A stretch of DNA of 64,000 bases, from the NCBI GenBank assembly GCA_959347315.1, contig OY365815.1, positions 964,501 to 1,028,500 on the forward strand. Reading direction: 5' to 3'. Source of the DNA: Bimastos eiseni (taxonomy: Eukaryota; Annelida; Clitellata; Crassiclitellata; Lumbricidae). How positions within the stretch are numbered: position 1 is the stretch's first letter; each line of letters opens with the position of its first letter. Positions 53,903 through 63,884 of this stretch are shown in pieces. The position numbers and the translations under genes were made by a program. The notes below the pieces were generated by a model. That model was given only the letters and a program-made list of their open reading frames with translations. It made no database searches and was not told the origin of the DNA.

Positions 53903-54580
53903 CTGCCAACCTCAGCGCGGTCAAATAAAACAGTCTTTTAAGTCGAGAGAGGAATGCCTGAGAGGGATTCTAGGAAGGGAGCGGAGCGTCAAAGAGAGGC
54001 CATTCCATATCGAGGGGCCTACCACTGAGAATGCACGGCCCTGCCTGGTGGTGGTGCGAACACGAGGAACACAGGGGAGACCCTGTTCAACCGATCGGAG
54101 GGAGCGTGTACCCCGAGCACTAAGGGTGGGGTTGCAAAGCTCGAATAGGTAGGCAGAAGCGAGACCTAGCAGGCATCGTCAGACTAGGGCAGCTATTCGA
54201 AATTCGATTCCCTGCTTAAGCGGGAGCCAGTGGAGGACATTGCACATGTAGCTGGAGCCGTGGTTGAATTTGGGTATGCGACCAATGGGCCGGGCTGCTG
54301 AACGCAGGATGCGATCCAGTTTAGTTATAGTTTTACCTCGATTAGTTTTTGTCAGTTTGTACAATAGAGGTCTTAGAAATGAATATTATTGCGTGTTAGA
54401 TTTTATACCTATTAGGACTATTGTATGTAATAGCTGACGCTATTACGTTTGCGTGGGACCTTTACCTGATACAAAATTGATACTTTTACATTCGCTATGT
54501 ATAGTAGGAGAGGTGGGGGCACGTTGGTTGCGGGGGCAAGGTTTTGTTTGCGCTATATAATTATAATGCGGGACAGGAAA

Positions 54581-55298
54581 CAGTGGCGTAGCTAGAGTAA
54601 ACGTCACCCGGGGCGGTCCGTTCAAATGTCACCCCAGTGACCCCACACGACCCTATGCTGAATGGTTAGGTGTAGCTAAATTTTCATACATACTCTACCT
54701 CTATAAGTAGGTTTCAAAATTCATAGGTCACGGAAGAAACTTGTTATCAGATATTAAGTTATTTTTATTTATATTTTATTTTCTGTTTTTTAGTCCTATA
54801 AATTTGACGAAAATTTCATAAATGTCCATTGTAGTTTCTAAATGGTAAACAACTGCTTTGTCAAATGTACATCCTTGCATCTTGCGGACTGTACATGCCC
54901 AGCATAATATCAATGGAAGCTGTCTTCTTTCGACAGCTTCCATTGATATTATGCTGTCGTCGACGTTCTTTCATATAATTCGACAAAGCCATGGTCGTCA
55001 TTTATTTCGAACATTGTTCGAAATAAATTATAATAAAAAATATAAGAAAAATGACTCACCAAAAGAGCTGTACTCGCTCAGACAATATTTTCGACGGTTG
55101 ATAGATTCAAATTCGAAATATGTGACGTCATAACGGTCACATTTCCTGTGTTGGTTGGGTTTTTTTCACAATTCTATTTTCAGACTATTTTCGCACCTTA
55201 GCCTGGCTGAAAAATTTTGTTGGAGGTGACAGTGTCACCCTCCATATGCTGTCACCCGGGGCGGTCCGCCCCCTCGCCCCCCCTTAGCTACGCCACTG
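54581..55298. mobile_element. hAT MITE, CAGTGGCGTAGCTA family
   Basis: Ends CAGTGGCGTAGCTAGAG and TTAGCTACGCCACTG, with perfect 8-bp duplications ACAGGAAA (54573-54580, 55299-55306). CACCCGGGGCGGTCCG occurs near both ends. 718 bp. Confidence 0.95.
54901..54955. repeat. Perfect 24-bp hairpin
   Basis: AGCATAATATCAATGGAAGC then TGTC, a TTCTTTC loop, and an exact inverted copy, in the middle of the hAT MITE. Confidence 0.95.
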
Positions 55299-56358
55299 AC
55301 AGGAAAGACGTCTAACAAGAAGTTTATCGATGGGCATGTCAAGCTTGATCTTTTGTTTAATGGCGGCCATGTGCTACGGTGCTTTATTTTCGCGTGTTAC
55401 TTAAAAGTAGGTTGTCCTATTTACTGGTTAAAATATTTCACTGATATTAAATATCGTAGACCTATATTATAATTCACATAAATGCAAAAATCATGACAAA
55501 TGGGTTATTTTGTTAAGCATACATTGCGCTTTATTACTGCTCTACCCTGTTTATCCAAATCACGTTGTGCAAACAGTGACCACGAGATTTTGTAGTGTTG
55601 ACCTGTTGGGGAAAGTTGGCGGGGGCAAGTTGGCGGATGCAACCAACTTGCTCCACAAGTCAGCCAACTGGCTCCACTATAGGCCTAAAGGTAATTATCG
55701 ATGTGTCTAGTAATTGTTACATTAAACTGATGTCATCGTAATAGTAAACTCCAAACTTATAAAGCGACTACAAAAGCGGCGTCGCCGTAACCAGCTTATT
55801 CACAAGCGCTTAATCAAAACAAAATCGACAAGCAGAGGTCAAGATTCAGAGAACCAGATAGGCTGCAGGTAGGCAGTCAGACGATGCTTGGAGCCAATAA
55901 ATGACCGCGATTTTTTTTATAGAAATTGCCATTTTAATTACGTAGTTTTTATCTGACATCTTTATTAAGGTTAAATGCCGTTAATGGAAACGAATTTAAT
56001 TCACACATAACGCAATCGCTTTCCTCTGTTACAAATCAGTTTTATGCATATGATTTGTATTGCCACCATCTTGTCCCAAGCAGGAAACCAACTTGCCACA
56101 GAGCAGAGGCAAGTTGGCTGACTCAGAATATTTTTTTGATCGTTTTTTGTAAACTTATAAAATAATGTGAAGCCTGAATTTGTGCTAGAGTGTAGCCGTT
56201 ATTAGTAGCTGCGTTGTGAGATAAAAATTATTATGCTAGCATTATCGTTGACGATGACGTGCGATAAAACTTATTTTTCAGTCAACTTGCCCCCACCTCC
56301 CCATATGTATACGGCCTATAAAAATGTTAAGACGTCATCCATGACCTCAATGCCCAAG

Positions 56359-57033
56359 CAGTGGCGTAGCTATCTCACCACGGGCCCCACAGCAACTTTA
56401 TATACGGGCCCCCACTCCAACAGTTATTTAAAGAAACTAAACCAGTAAACGCGCGCACTGTAAACCTGATTGTCATAACATGTTTAACATCCCTTTAATT
56501 AAATCCATTTCATAGTTTAAAGACATGCCTCTACAGAATTTCTTTCTGCGGCACTTCTTCTCTGCAAAAATGTTAACAAGTTCATCAACGTCCATTTTCT
56601 TTGCGTTTTCGTTTTCTATGCTGAGAATGGCTAATCCAGATAGTCTATCTTGCAACATGGTACTACGCAAATAGTTTTTGATGAGCTTAAGCTTGGAGAA
56701 CGACCTCTCTGCTGTTGCCATAGTTACTGGTAAAGTGAAAAAGAGAAGATATGCAGTGCAGACATCTGGGAGTGATGTAACAAGAGGACTATTTTCGATT
56801 ATCAAAAGATGACTCAACTCTTTGATTGTGTTTATTTTCTTAATTTCTTGTTTGAGAACCATTCTAAAGCTTTGTAGCTGCTCGAAGAACGATGGTGCTA
56901 TGTCATTTGAATACTGTTGTTGTAACTTTGTCGCCTTTGTGAATAGTTGATCATCGTCGCTTCGCGACGATGACGATGTAACATGACATGACGTGATGTA
57001 CGTAGGCCTACATACATGCACACAGTAATGCAT
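56359..57033 (-). pseudogene. hAT transposase C-terminal fragment with one TIR
   Basis: The reverse frame 57033-56473 reads LPVTMATAERSFSKLKLIKN, then YLRSTMLQDRLSGLAILSIE and VDELVNIFAEKK, the C-terminal dimerisation domain of ZMYM1-like/hAT transposases (AERSFSKLKLIK.YLRS.M...RL..LA). Catalytic residues lie upstream and are absent; the first roughly 20 codons are low-complexity. Downstream of the stop, CAGTGGCGTAGCTA at 56359 is the element's 3' TIR, the same as in 54581-55298. No partner TIR found. Confidence 0.85.
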
Positions 57034-57215
57034 ACAAACAAACCCACTTACACAAAATTAGCGTTTATACACGAGCAAATGCACACATACAAGCCGTTAT
57101 ACACACATACATACACACACAGGTACACACATACACACACAGGTACATGCGTAAAGGCTTGCATGCGTACTAACATGCAAACATATGCACACATACGAGC
57201 ACACTTGCGTGAGTA
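57015..57215. repeat. (CATACA)n-like microsatellite
   Basis: Degenerate ACATACA/ACACATAC tract. Open frames in it are shadows. Confidence 0.85.
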
Positions 57216-57239
57216 TAATATAATTATGTGAGACAATCA

Positions 57240-58170
57240 GAGTCAGCTCAAATATCCCGCGCAGTTTCCCAATAAACAAGCTCATGTAGGATGGCCACGC
57301 TTCAATGATTCCAGGCAGATGGGCCCTTCGTAGTATAGGTCGTTCAAACAGCCTGAGTAGTCTCGAACCTTAATTTGAGTTACGGTACGTCACTGCCTCT
57401 GCAAACTCTAGCCCAGAGATAGTGTTTAGGCCTAATAGTTTCAGCTGGTTTTAAAAAGGCATGATAGATTACAGATGGACTTCATGGATAGCAGGAACGG
57501 ATTGCGAGAATTTGACCTGCTCCACGCGTGAGAAATTTCCCGCATGATTCTCGCCTACCACCATCCGGGAATTGTGAGTATCACGTGTCTGCATAGATCT
57601 GATATATTTCATTGCATAGATTTCTTCATTCGATTAAATGTAGTGTGTATGTAAATCTTCGAAAATTACTCAGCACACACAAGAACCACACCACGACCTA
57701 ATTCATCGGCGCAATGTCAAAAGAAAGAATTATAGAGAACTTTGCGAATTATTTTATATTCAACATTTGGCATTAAAGATTTCAATAATATAATTATAAG
57801 GATGGGAATCGGCTGTAATTCGAATAATATGTCGTATGATTCGCCTGTTTCGCATTATTCGGTTTCGTGTTGCTTCCTTTAAGCACAGTGTATTATTAGT
57901 TTTGCTCTTTTTGATGCTGTCGACTATTCGACTCGGCTGACCTCTAATTTTTCCCTGGCTAGTGTATTGGCATTAGAGAATCACAATTCTGCAGATATCT
58001 TTATACGATGAAAAATAATATAGACAGAAACTTTAATCCATGGTTATTAAAGGTTTCAAAAATAAAGTAAAATGTCTAGAATTTGCGGTAATTCGAATAA
58101 AATATGATGATATTTGACCTAAAACGGGCACATACAGCTCATCTTTATCATAATAAACTGAAATCGTTTC
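57240..58170 (+). repeat. Roughly 900-bp dispersed repeat, copy 1
   Basis: Colinear with 61480-62200: CCCGCGCAG, GGACACGCTTCAACGATTCC (here GGCCACGCTTCAATGATTCC), CTGCCTCTGCAAACTCTAG, TAATAGTTT, CATCCGGGAATTGTGAGTA, CTGCATAGAT, AATTCGAATAAAATATGATG. Unclassified. Confidence 0.75.
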
Positions 58171-58205
58171 TCATGCACCATAAAATTTTCGGCTTTATCT
58201 GTTGC

Positions 58206-58390
58206 GTTTATCTATCGATAGATCGGCGAGTGAGTGGATCCGTGGGTGAGTTCATAGATTGGTGGGGTGATCAGTTGGTGGATCGGTTGGTGGATTGATC
58301 CGCGGGTAGGTTTATCGGTGGGTGGGTGGATTGATCCGCGAGTGGGTTGGTTAGTGGGTTGATCGGTGAGTGGGTTCATTAGAGGGTGTT
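58206..58390 (+). repeat. Degenerate 8-12-bp GATCGGTGGGTG repeat
   Basis: Runs of GTGGATCGGTTGGTGGATTG and variants; no unit is constant. Confidence 0.75.
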
Positions 58391-58477
58391 GCCGTAAACA
58401 TCCCATTCCTTAATTTTGGTTGATTTCGAATCTCTGGGTGACACCATACATGCCGTAATATACCATGCTATTCAACA

Positions 58478-58585
58478 CGTGCAAATCGACACCGTATACA
58501 TATCGCCACCTAGCGAATGGAAGTGAACTAATTAGTTCACTTCCATTCGCTAGGTGGCGATATGTATACGGTGTCGATTTGCACG
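58478..58585. repeat. 108-bp perfect palindrome
   Basis: 54-bp arms with no spacer and no mismatch, centred on GAACTAATTAGTTC (between 58531 and 58532). Each arm is one 61-bp-type unit containing CGCTAGGTGGCGATATGTAT. Confidence 0.97.
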
Positions 58586-58730
58586 CATTGATTAGTTCAT
58601 CTCCATTCGCTAGGTGGTGCAGTGTGCACGATATCTATTTAACACGCTATAATTAGTTCACGACCATTCGCTAGGTGGCGCAACTTATACGGCGATTATT
58701 TAATACGATATAATTAGTTCACTTTCCTCC
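58531..58730 (+). repeat. 61-bp tandem units with CGCTAGGTGG core
   Basis: ATTAGTTC starts at 58531, 58591, 58652 and 58713 (spacing 60, 61, 61). Each unit runs ATTAGTTCAYYNCCATTCGC, TAGGTGGCG, a purine/pyrimidine-mixed middle, and ends in an ACGCTATA-like segment. Confidence 0.9.
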
Positions 58731-59309
58731 GTTTGCCCTCAACCTCTTTTCCCTCCATTTCACCAGCGTGTGGACAGTGCTTGTTACTGTTTAACGGCTC
58801 TTTCTTCCAGGCCTTGGACTGGCACCGCCAGAGTGTGAGCATTGACGGAGTTAACGACTTATATCCTATCTTGTTTCGTTCTAACAGAGGTTATGGATGA
58901 AGATAGCATAAGGAGAATAGGGAGGTGAAGGGATAATTGAGAACGGAAAGGAAGATAGCATATACATTAAAGGAAGAAGAGAGCTAATGGCGGAAAAATA
59001 GGGTGAGGGCAAATGGAAGAAATGGAGGGAGAGAGCATATGGACGAAAAGAAGGATGAGGTGCAAAATGGAGGAAGCGGAGGAAGAGAGCAAGATAGAGG
59101 AAAGGGAGAATAAGGGCATATGGAGGAAAAAGAGGCAGAAAAATTAGTTCTTTTCGATTAGCTAGGTGGAGCCAAAATGATGGTGTCTATTAAACGTATT
59201 AACGTTAGTTCACCTTTATTCGCTAGGTGGCGCCATATATATATATATACGGTGTTTATTAAAAGTATTATAATTAGTTCATCTCTATTTGCTAGGTGGC
59301 GCCATATGT

Positions 59310-59560
59310 ACGGTGTTTTTGCTCTTACGATTGTTGTTACGATTGCTGCACGTTTGCTGTTATTGCTTTTACGATTGCTGTTAGGGTTCCTGTTATCACT
59401 GTATTGCTGTTACGTTTGCTGTTATTGCTGTTACGGTTGCTATTATATTTGCTGCTATCGCTGTTACGGTTGCTGTGACGGTTGCTTGTATTTCTGGTAC
59501 GATTGTTGTTAGGGTTGCTTTTATTGTTGTTACGGTTGCTGTTAGGTTTGCTGTCTCAAT
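59310..59560 (+). repeat. 18-bp TTGCTGTTACGATTGCTG-type repeat, block 1
   Basis: About 13 degenerate units; block 2 is at 60393-60600. The Leu/Cys-rich open frame here is a shadow. Confidence 0.8.
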
Positions 59561-59626
59561 GTTTTGAGTTACGCCACTGCGTCTTCCTTTATCTAGATAG
59601 CACAGACAGTATTTAATAGTTTAAGT

Positions 59627-60385
59627 CAGCGTTTCCCATTCTCTTTTGACCGCGGAACCCTTTTGACCTCCAATTTTTTTGGCGGAACCCCGGTCCAAAA
59701 CTAAACACTGTTCCGGTTTTGCAAACGTTTTAGAATGCAGACAATATAGATTTAGGCCTAGATTAGATTAATAACAACACAAAAAAACGATGACAAAGAC
59801 ACATAAATTCTCTTCATATAAACTTATAGGCCTTCACAAATGTTATGAAAAAGCATCCTATAGGCCTACGCATAATGTGAAATTTGCAGTTTAGGTGACT
59901 CACTCTCGTCCGTATCGGCCTAATACGTACGATATAATTTCCGTAATTTAAGCTCTATCTTAATTAGAAGGCAGGTTGATTAATATATATATAATATATA
60001 TATATAATATATATGTTTTAACTACAGTACAAGCTTGATTGATGAAATGATGTTAACTAGAAGGTTAATTAATGAAAAGAATTGATGAAAAAATGCCATT
60101 TAATTGGAAGCGGAAATAATGATGAGATTTTAACTGGAAGGTGGAGTTCTGCCTAAGTAGAAGCGGGAATCGTGAAAAGATTTTTTTTAAACTGGAAGCG
60201 GGGATTATGAAAAGAATCATGCAATCCAGTAAGGCGAAAATGCGTCAAATATACTGCAAGTCCGCCTGAAAAATTGGTATAATTGATTTGAAATTGTTTC
60301 AAGCTTGTTGAATGCTTTCCGCGGAACCTCTGTCTTCGCCTTTCGGAACTCTTGGGTTCCGCGGAACACAGTTTGGGAAACGCTG
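59627..60385. mobile_element. hAT MITE inside the foldback-like element
   Basis: Ends CAGCGTTTCCCATTCT and AGTTTGGGAAACGCTG, with perfect 8-bp duplications GTTTAAGT (59619-59626, 60386-60393). Just inside both ends are CCGCGGAACCC motifs. It carries GATGAAAAGAATT-type minisatellite units (60020-60220) and a (TA)n tract. 759 bp. Confidence 0.95.
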
Positions 60386-60392
60386 GTTTAAG

Positions 60393-60600
60393 TTGCTGTT
60401 ACGATTACTATTACGGCTGCTGTTATTGGTATTACGATAGCTACTACGATTGCTCTTCAGTCTGCTGTTATTGATGTTACTATTGCTGTTACGGTTGCTG
60501 CTATTGGTGTTACGACTGCTGTTACAATTGTTGTTAAGCCTGCTGTTATTGCTGCTATGAATGCTGGGACGGTTGCTGTTATTGCTGTTACGTTTGGAGG
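60393..60600 (+). repeat. 18-bp repeat, block 2
   Basis: Same unit and strand as 59310-59560; probably one block before other sequence was inserted. Confidence 0.75.
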
Positions 60601-61479
60601 AAAGGAGAAGTGACGGTGAGGCCAAACCTCACCCTCACTTTCGACTGCCAGTTGCCTGTTGCCACATAGCGAATAGAGATGAACTCATTATGACACGTTA
60701 AGTAAACACCGTATAAATAGCGCCACGTAGCGAATCGAGATGAACTAATTTTTCACATTAAAGAAACACCGCTTATATGGTGACACCCAGCGAATCGAAA
60801 TGAACCAATTCCTCACCCTCCTTTTCCACCCCATACTCTCATTCTCCCTTTCCTATATTTTGCATTCTTCCTCCTCTTCCTCCATTTTACAGTCATCCTC
60901 CCTTTATTTCATATGCTCTTCTCCTCCCTTTCCTCAATTGCTTTCTAGTCTACATTTTCCCCTCGCCATCCCTCTTCCTCCATATGCTATTTTCCTCTTT
61001 CCTCCACTTGCTCTCACCCTACCTTACCTCCATAAGCTCTCTTTCACCCTTTCCTCAATTTTCCTCTTTTCCTTTCTTTTTAAGTAATTATCGTGGTTTT
61101 TTAGTGCTTGTCTTTAGCGCCGGTGAATAAGCTGGTCTCTCTGACGTGACTTTTGTGGGCGCTGAAAATTTTTGGTGGATTTACAGTACACTACATTTAC
61201 GAATGATTGAGCATAGAGAGGCACTGTTGGCTGTTGCATAGTATTATCCTTGGCCTGTTGATCCAGTATCTTTTAATAGAAGTCGGCGTCAGTGTCTGCA
61301 GAAAATGTTTCATTCGATCATTTCGATGCAGGAAAAATAGAAAAAACAGACATTTTATTCCTTCAATAATAAGATTAAATTTTAGAATTTTGCAGTGATT
61401 CGAGTAAAATATGATGATAGTCTATCTGACTAAATTGGGATCACACACATAAGTACATAGTAAGGTAGAGGCATCATGA

Positions 61480-62200
61480 GGCATGCAAACATATGCAAAC
61501 ATACATGCAGCAATATGGTCTACATTCCACGAATAAATATATGGGAGAGTGTTATGCCAGACAATCTGATTCCAATCAAATTTCCCGCGCTGATCAACAT
61601 AGGGATGGACACGCTTCAACGATTCCAAGCAGAGGGCCATTCATAGTAGGCTATTTATAGGCCGTTTCAACAACATGTGCAGTCTCGATGTGTTGAGTAA
61701 CGCCAGTGCCTCTGCGGAATCTAGCACGGACAGCATTTAATAGTTTAAATTGATATTGTTAAAGACGTGAAAGATGTCAGATGAACTCGAAGCATGACGT
61801 GAGTGGATTGTAAGGCTGTGATCCATTTTCCTGCGCACGAGTGAAGAAAGAAGGAGATAGAAAACTGCCGCGTGGTTCTAGCCTGTTATCATCCGGGAAC
61901 TCTGAGTACCACGGGTTTGCATAGATACATTCATCCACTGAAATGTGATAGCGCTATAACAAAAATGATGTCGAGAAATTTATATAGCGCTATTTGCAAG
62001 CTTTTGCTTTTGCTCCAGCTGGTGTATGGGCCTATATTGCCCTATAAGCATCACAATTCTGCATAGACATCTTCATTCGATGAAAGAACAATAATAGTGA
62101 TATTGACATTTGAAGCTTTCACAATAAAGATTTCAATTATGTAATTTTGGTGTAATTCGATTAAACTATGATTATATTTTTCCGTAGGCTATAGCTTCTC
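61480..62200 (+). repeat. Roughly 900-bp dispersed repeat, copy 2
   Basis: Partner of 57240-58170, same strand. The pair flanks the foldback-like region. Confidence 0.72.
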
Positions 62201-62239
62201 TTTTCCATAGTATGATATTTTGAAATCGATATCAGCACA

Positions 62240-62405
62240 CTTGGTCTGAGTCTAGGTCCTCTAGGCCTTGGTAAGATCTAGTCTCGGTCTTTAGTTGTCT
62301 CGGTTTATGGTCAGGATCTCGGTCAGGCTCTGGGTCAAGGTCTTGCATGGTCTCAGTCGGGGTGTCGTTCAGGATCGGGTTGGGTCGTGGTCTCGGTCAG
62401 GGTCC
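62240..62405 (+). repeat. Degenerate GGTCTCGGTCAGG repeat
   Basis: About 12-bp units with many variants (GGTCAGGATCTC, GGTCAGGCTCTG). Confidence 0.65.
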
Positions 62406-62787
62406 GATTTGTCAAAAAAGAAGCAGAGGGGGTCGGAATCTATCCAAATACTGAAAGATCGACTTCCTCCAAAGCTAATGTTGCTTTTCACAGCTTATTT
62501 ATGGGCCTATGGGCATCAACGGACAGCAATATCTTCATTTTATGAAGAAATTACAGAGATATTGACATTTTAGGCCTTCATTTTTTGTTTAAAGTGGAAA
62601 TATTATGATTTTTGACCTTAATTGGGTTAATATAGGTTCTGCTTATCATAAAAAACTATTTTAAAATGATTCCCAACTACTTTAAAATTATTTGATTTCT
62701 CAAGCAAGGAAAACCGTAATATCTCTGTTATTTTTTCAAAGATTGAAGATATCTGTGCTGATCGGTGATGCTTGTAGGCCCTGGAGA

Positions 62788-62903
62788 AAAATAATTCGGT
62801 TTGTCAAAGGTCGATTTTTTCGCGCGAAAAAACCGATGGAGGTTAGTCCATCGGTTTTTTCGGAGGAAAAAATTGACGTTCTCCAAACCGAATTATTTTT
62901 TCA
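62788..62903. repeat. Hairpin with about 54-bp arms
   Basis: AAAATAATTCGGTTTGTCAAA ... CGAAAAAACCGATGGA, a GGTTAG loop, then the reverse complement with about eight mismatches. Inside the third 430-bp repeat. Confidence 0.85.
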
Positions 62904-63199
62904 TAGCATGTTTATGGGCCTATGGGCAAAAGCGGACTGCAGAAATATCTTCACTTGAAGAAGAAATAACGAAGATATTGACAATTTAAGCCATAAAAAA
63001 TAAAATGTTGTAAGTATGATGATTATTGACCTCAACTGGGTTCATATAGCTTCTGTTTATCATAATAAACTATTTTAAAGTGATTCCCAAAAACTTTAAT
63101 ATTTCTAGATTTTTTGATAAAACCTTGACCGTCTATTTAGGATATATATCTGATGCAGGGGTAGATTATTCACACAACAGTTGATGAGGCTCTTTGCTT

Positions 63200-63340
63200 G
63201 ACCTGCCAGATTTTGACCTGAGACTGGAGCAGAAGAAGCTTCGTCATTGCAGACTTAACTTGGTAAAGTGGGTAATTTCGCTAGGTGCCTTGGCGAGGTT
63301 CTAATAAGGTGCTATATAAATTGGCAAATGCATACATACA
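63200..63340 (+). mobile_element. LINE 3' terminus relic
   Basis: GGTGCCTTGGCGAGGTTCTA, then AGGTGCTATATAAATTGGCA and a (CATA) tail, like the other LINE ends in the window. Confidence 0.5.
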
Positions 63341-63666
63341 TGCATGCTAAGACAGCCCTCCCAGGAATGGCTTTTATGGGCCCTGGACTGGTCCAGGGCC
63401 CACAATAGCCAAAGGATTGATTTAGTGTGCATGTATGTCGAGTTCAGTGTACAATGTTGTACATTATTGTGAGTTGAGAAGAACCAAGACTTTTGAATTT
63501 GATACTGATCTGCATCTTGCATATAATTATTCAGTTTCACATAACATAACATAACTGCATTTGCACACAGCTGCAAAGTCAACAGCAATCCCACCACAGT
63601 TAAGTCCCAACTATGAACGTAATATAAGTCACATCTACAATTCAATTCTCAGCGTTCAACATCAGA

Positions 63667-63870
63667 TCAAAGTGTTCTGTAAGGGTATTTTGCCAGCATC
63701 AAGTGTCTAATGAAGAGTTCGTCTTTGATTTCAGGTGAAAGTCGTTTCCACAGAATCGGTGGAGGGAATGTGGTGCCTGCCTGTCGAGTACGCTGGTTCC
63801 AAACTCTCTTGCGGTCGGTCGAGACTCGGACAAAACTTCCAAGACCGGTCACTGCAAGCAGCTACAACAA
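63667..63870 (-). mobile_element. Possible LINE C-terminal fragment, minus strand
   Basis: The reverse frame has TFPPPILWKRLSPEIKDE, resembling the WNSLPPEIK block of LINE C-termini. Short and uncertain. Confidence 0.35.
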
Positions 63871-63884
63871 GAATAACAACGCCT

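Larger units (their letters stand above)
52745..54345 (-). mobile_element. CR1/L2-type LINE 3' part, minus strand, split by a hAT element
   Basis: The reverse strand at 54345-53903 reads KLDRILRSAARPIGRIPKF, then CNVLHWLPLKQGIEFRIAAL, with an AFSVVGPSIWNGL-like block further on (about 54030). The 3' end (AGTGCCTCTGAGTAGTCACC, GAAGAGGCGCTATTCAC) lies at 52794-52755. 52795-53902 is inserted between them. Confidence 0.85.
54512..56297. mobile_element. TIR element with GGTGGGGGCAMGTTG ends
   Basis: GGTGGGGGCACGTTGGTTGC at the left, GTCAACTTGCCCCCACC at the right. Inside, GGGGCAAGTTGGC-like motifs recur in both orientations (55618, 55650, 56085, 56110). No target duplication could be fixed. It encloses the hAT MITE 54581-55298. 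Superfamily unknown. Confidence 0.6.
58915..61080. mobile_element. Foldback-like composite element
   Basis: The left arm is a purine-rich minisatellite (58915-59140, GGAGGAAA units) then three 61-bp-type units (59143, 59204, 59273). The right arm is the mirror image: inverted 61-bp units (60660-60810) then the complementary pyrimidine-rich minisatellite (60810-61080). The core holds two blocks of an 18-bp TTGCTGTTACGATTGCTG repeat in the same orientation (59310-59560, 60393-60600), separated by a later hAT insertion. Long inverted arms made of tandem subrepeats are the hallmark of foldback transposons such as Drosophila FB and sea urchin TU. No coding sequence. Confidence 0.7.
61290..63130 (+). 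repeat. Roughly 430-bp repeat, three tandem copies plus relics
   Basis: GATATTGACATTTNAGGCYT occurs at about 62100, 62558 and 62974. It is followed by TATGATKATTATTGACCT, then TATAGCTTCTGTTTATCATA and AAACTATTTTAAA. Partial copies lie at 61300-61440 and 57960-58160. Confidence 0.75.
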
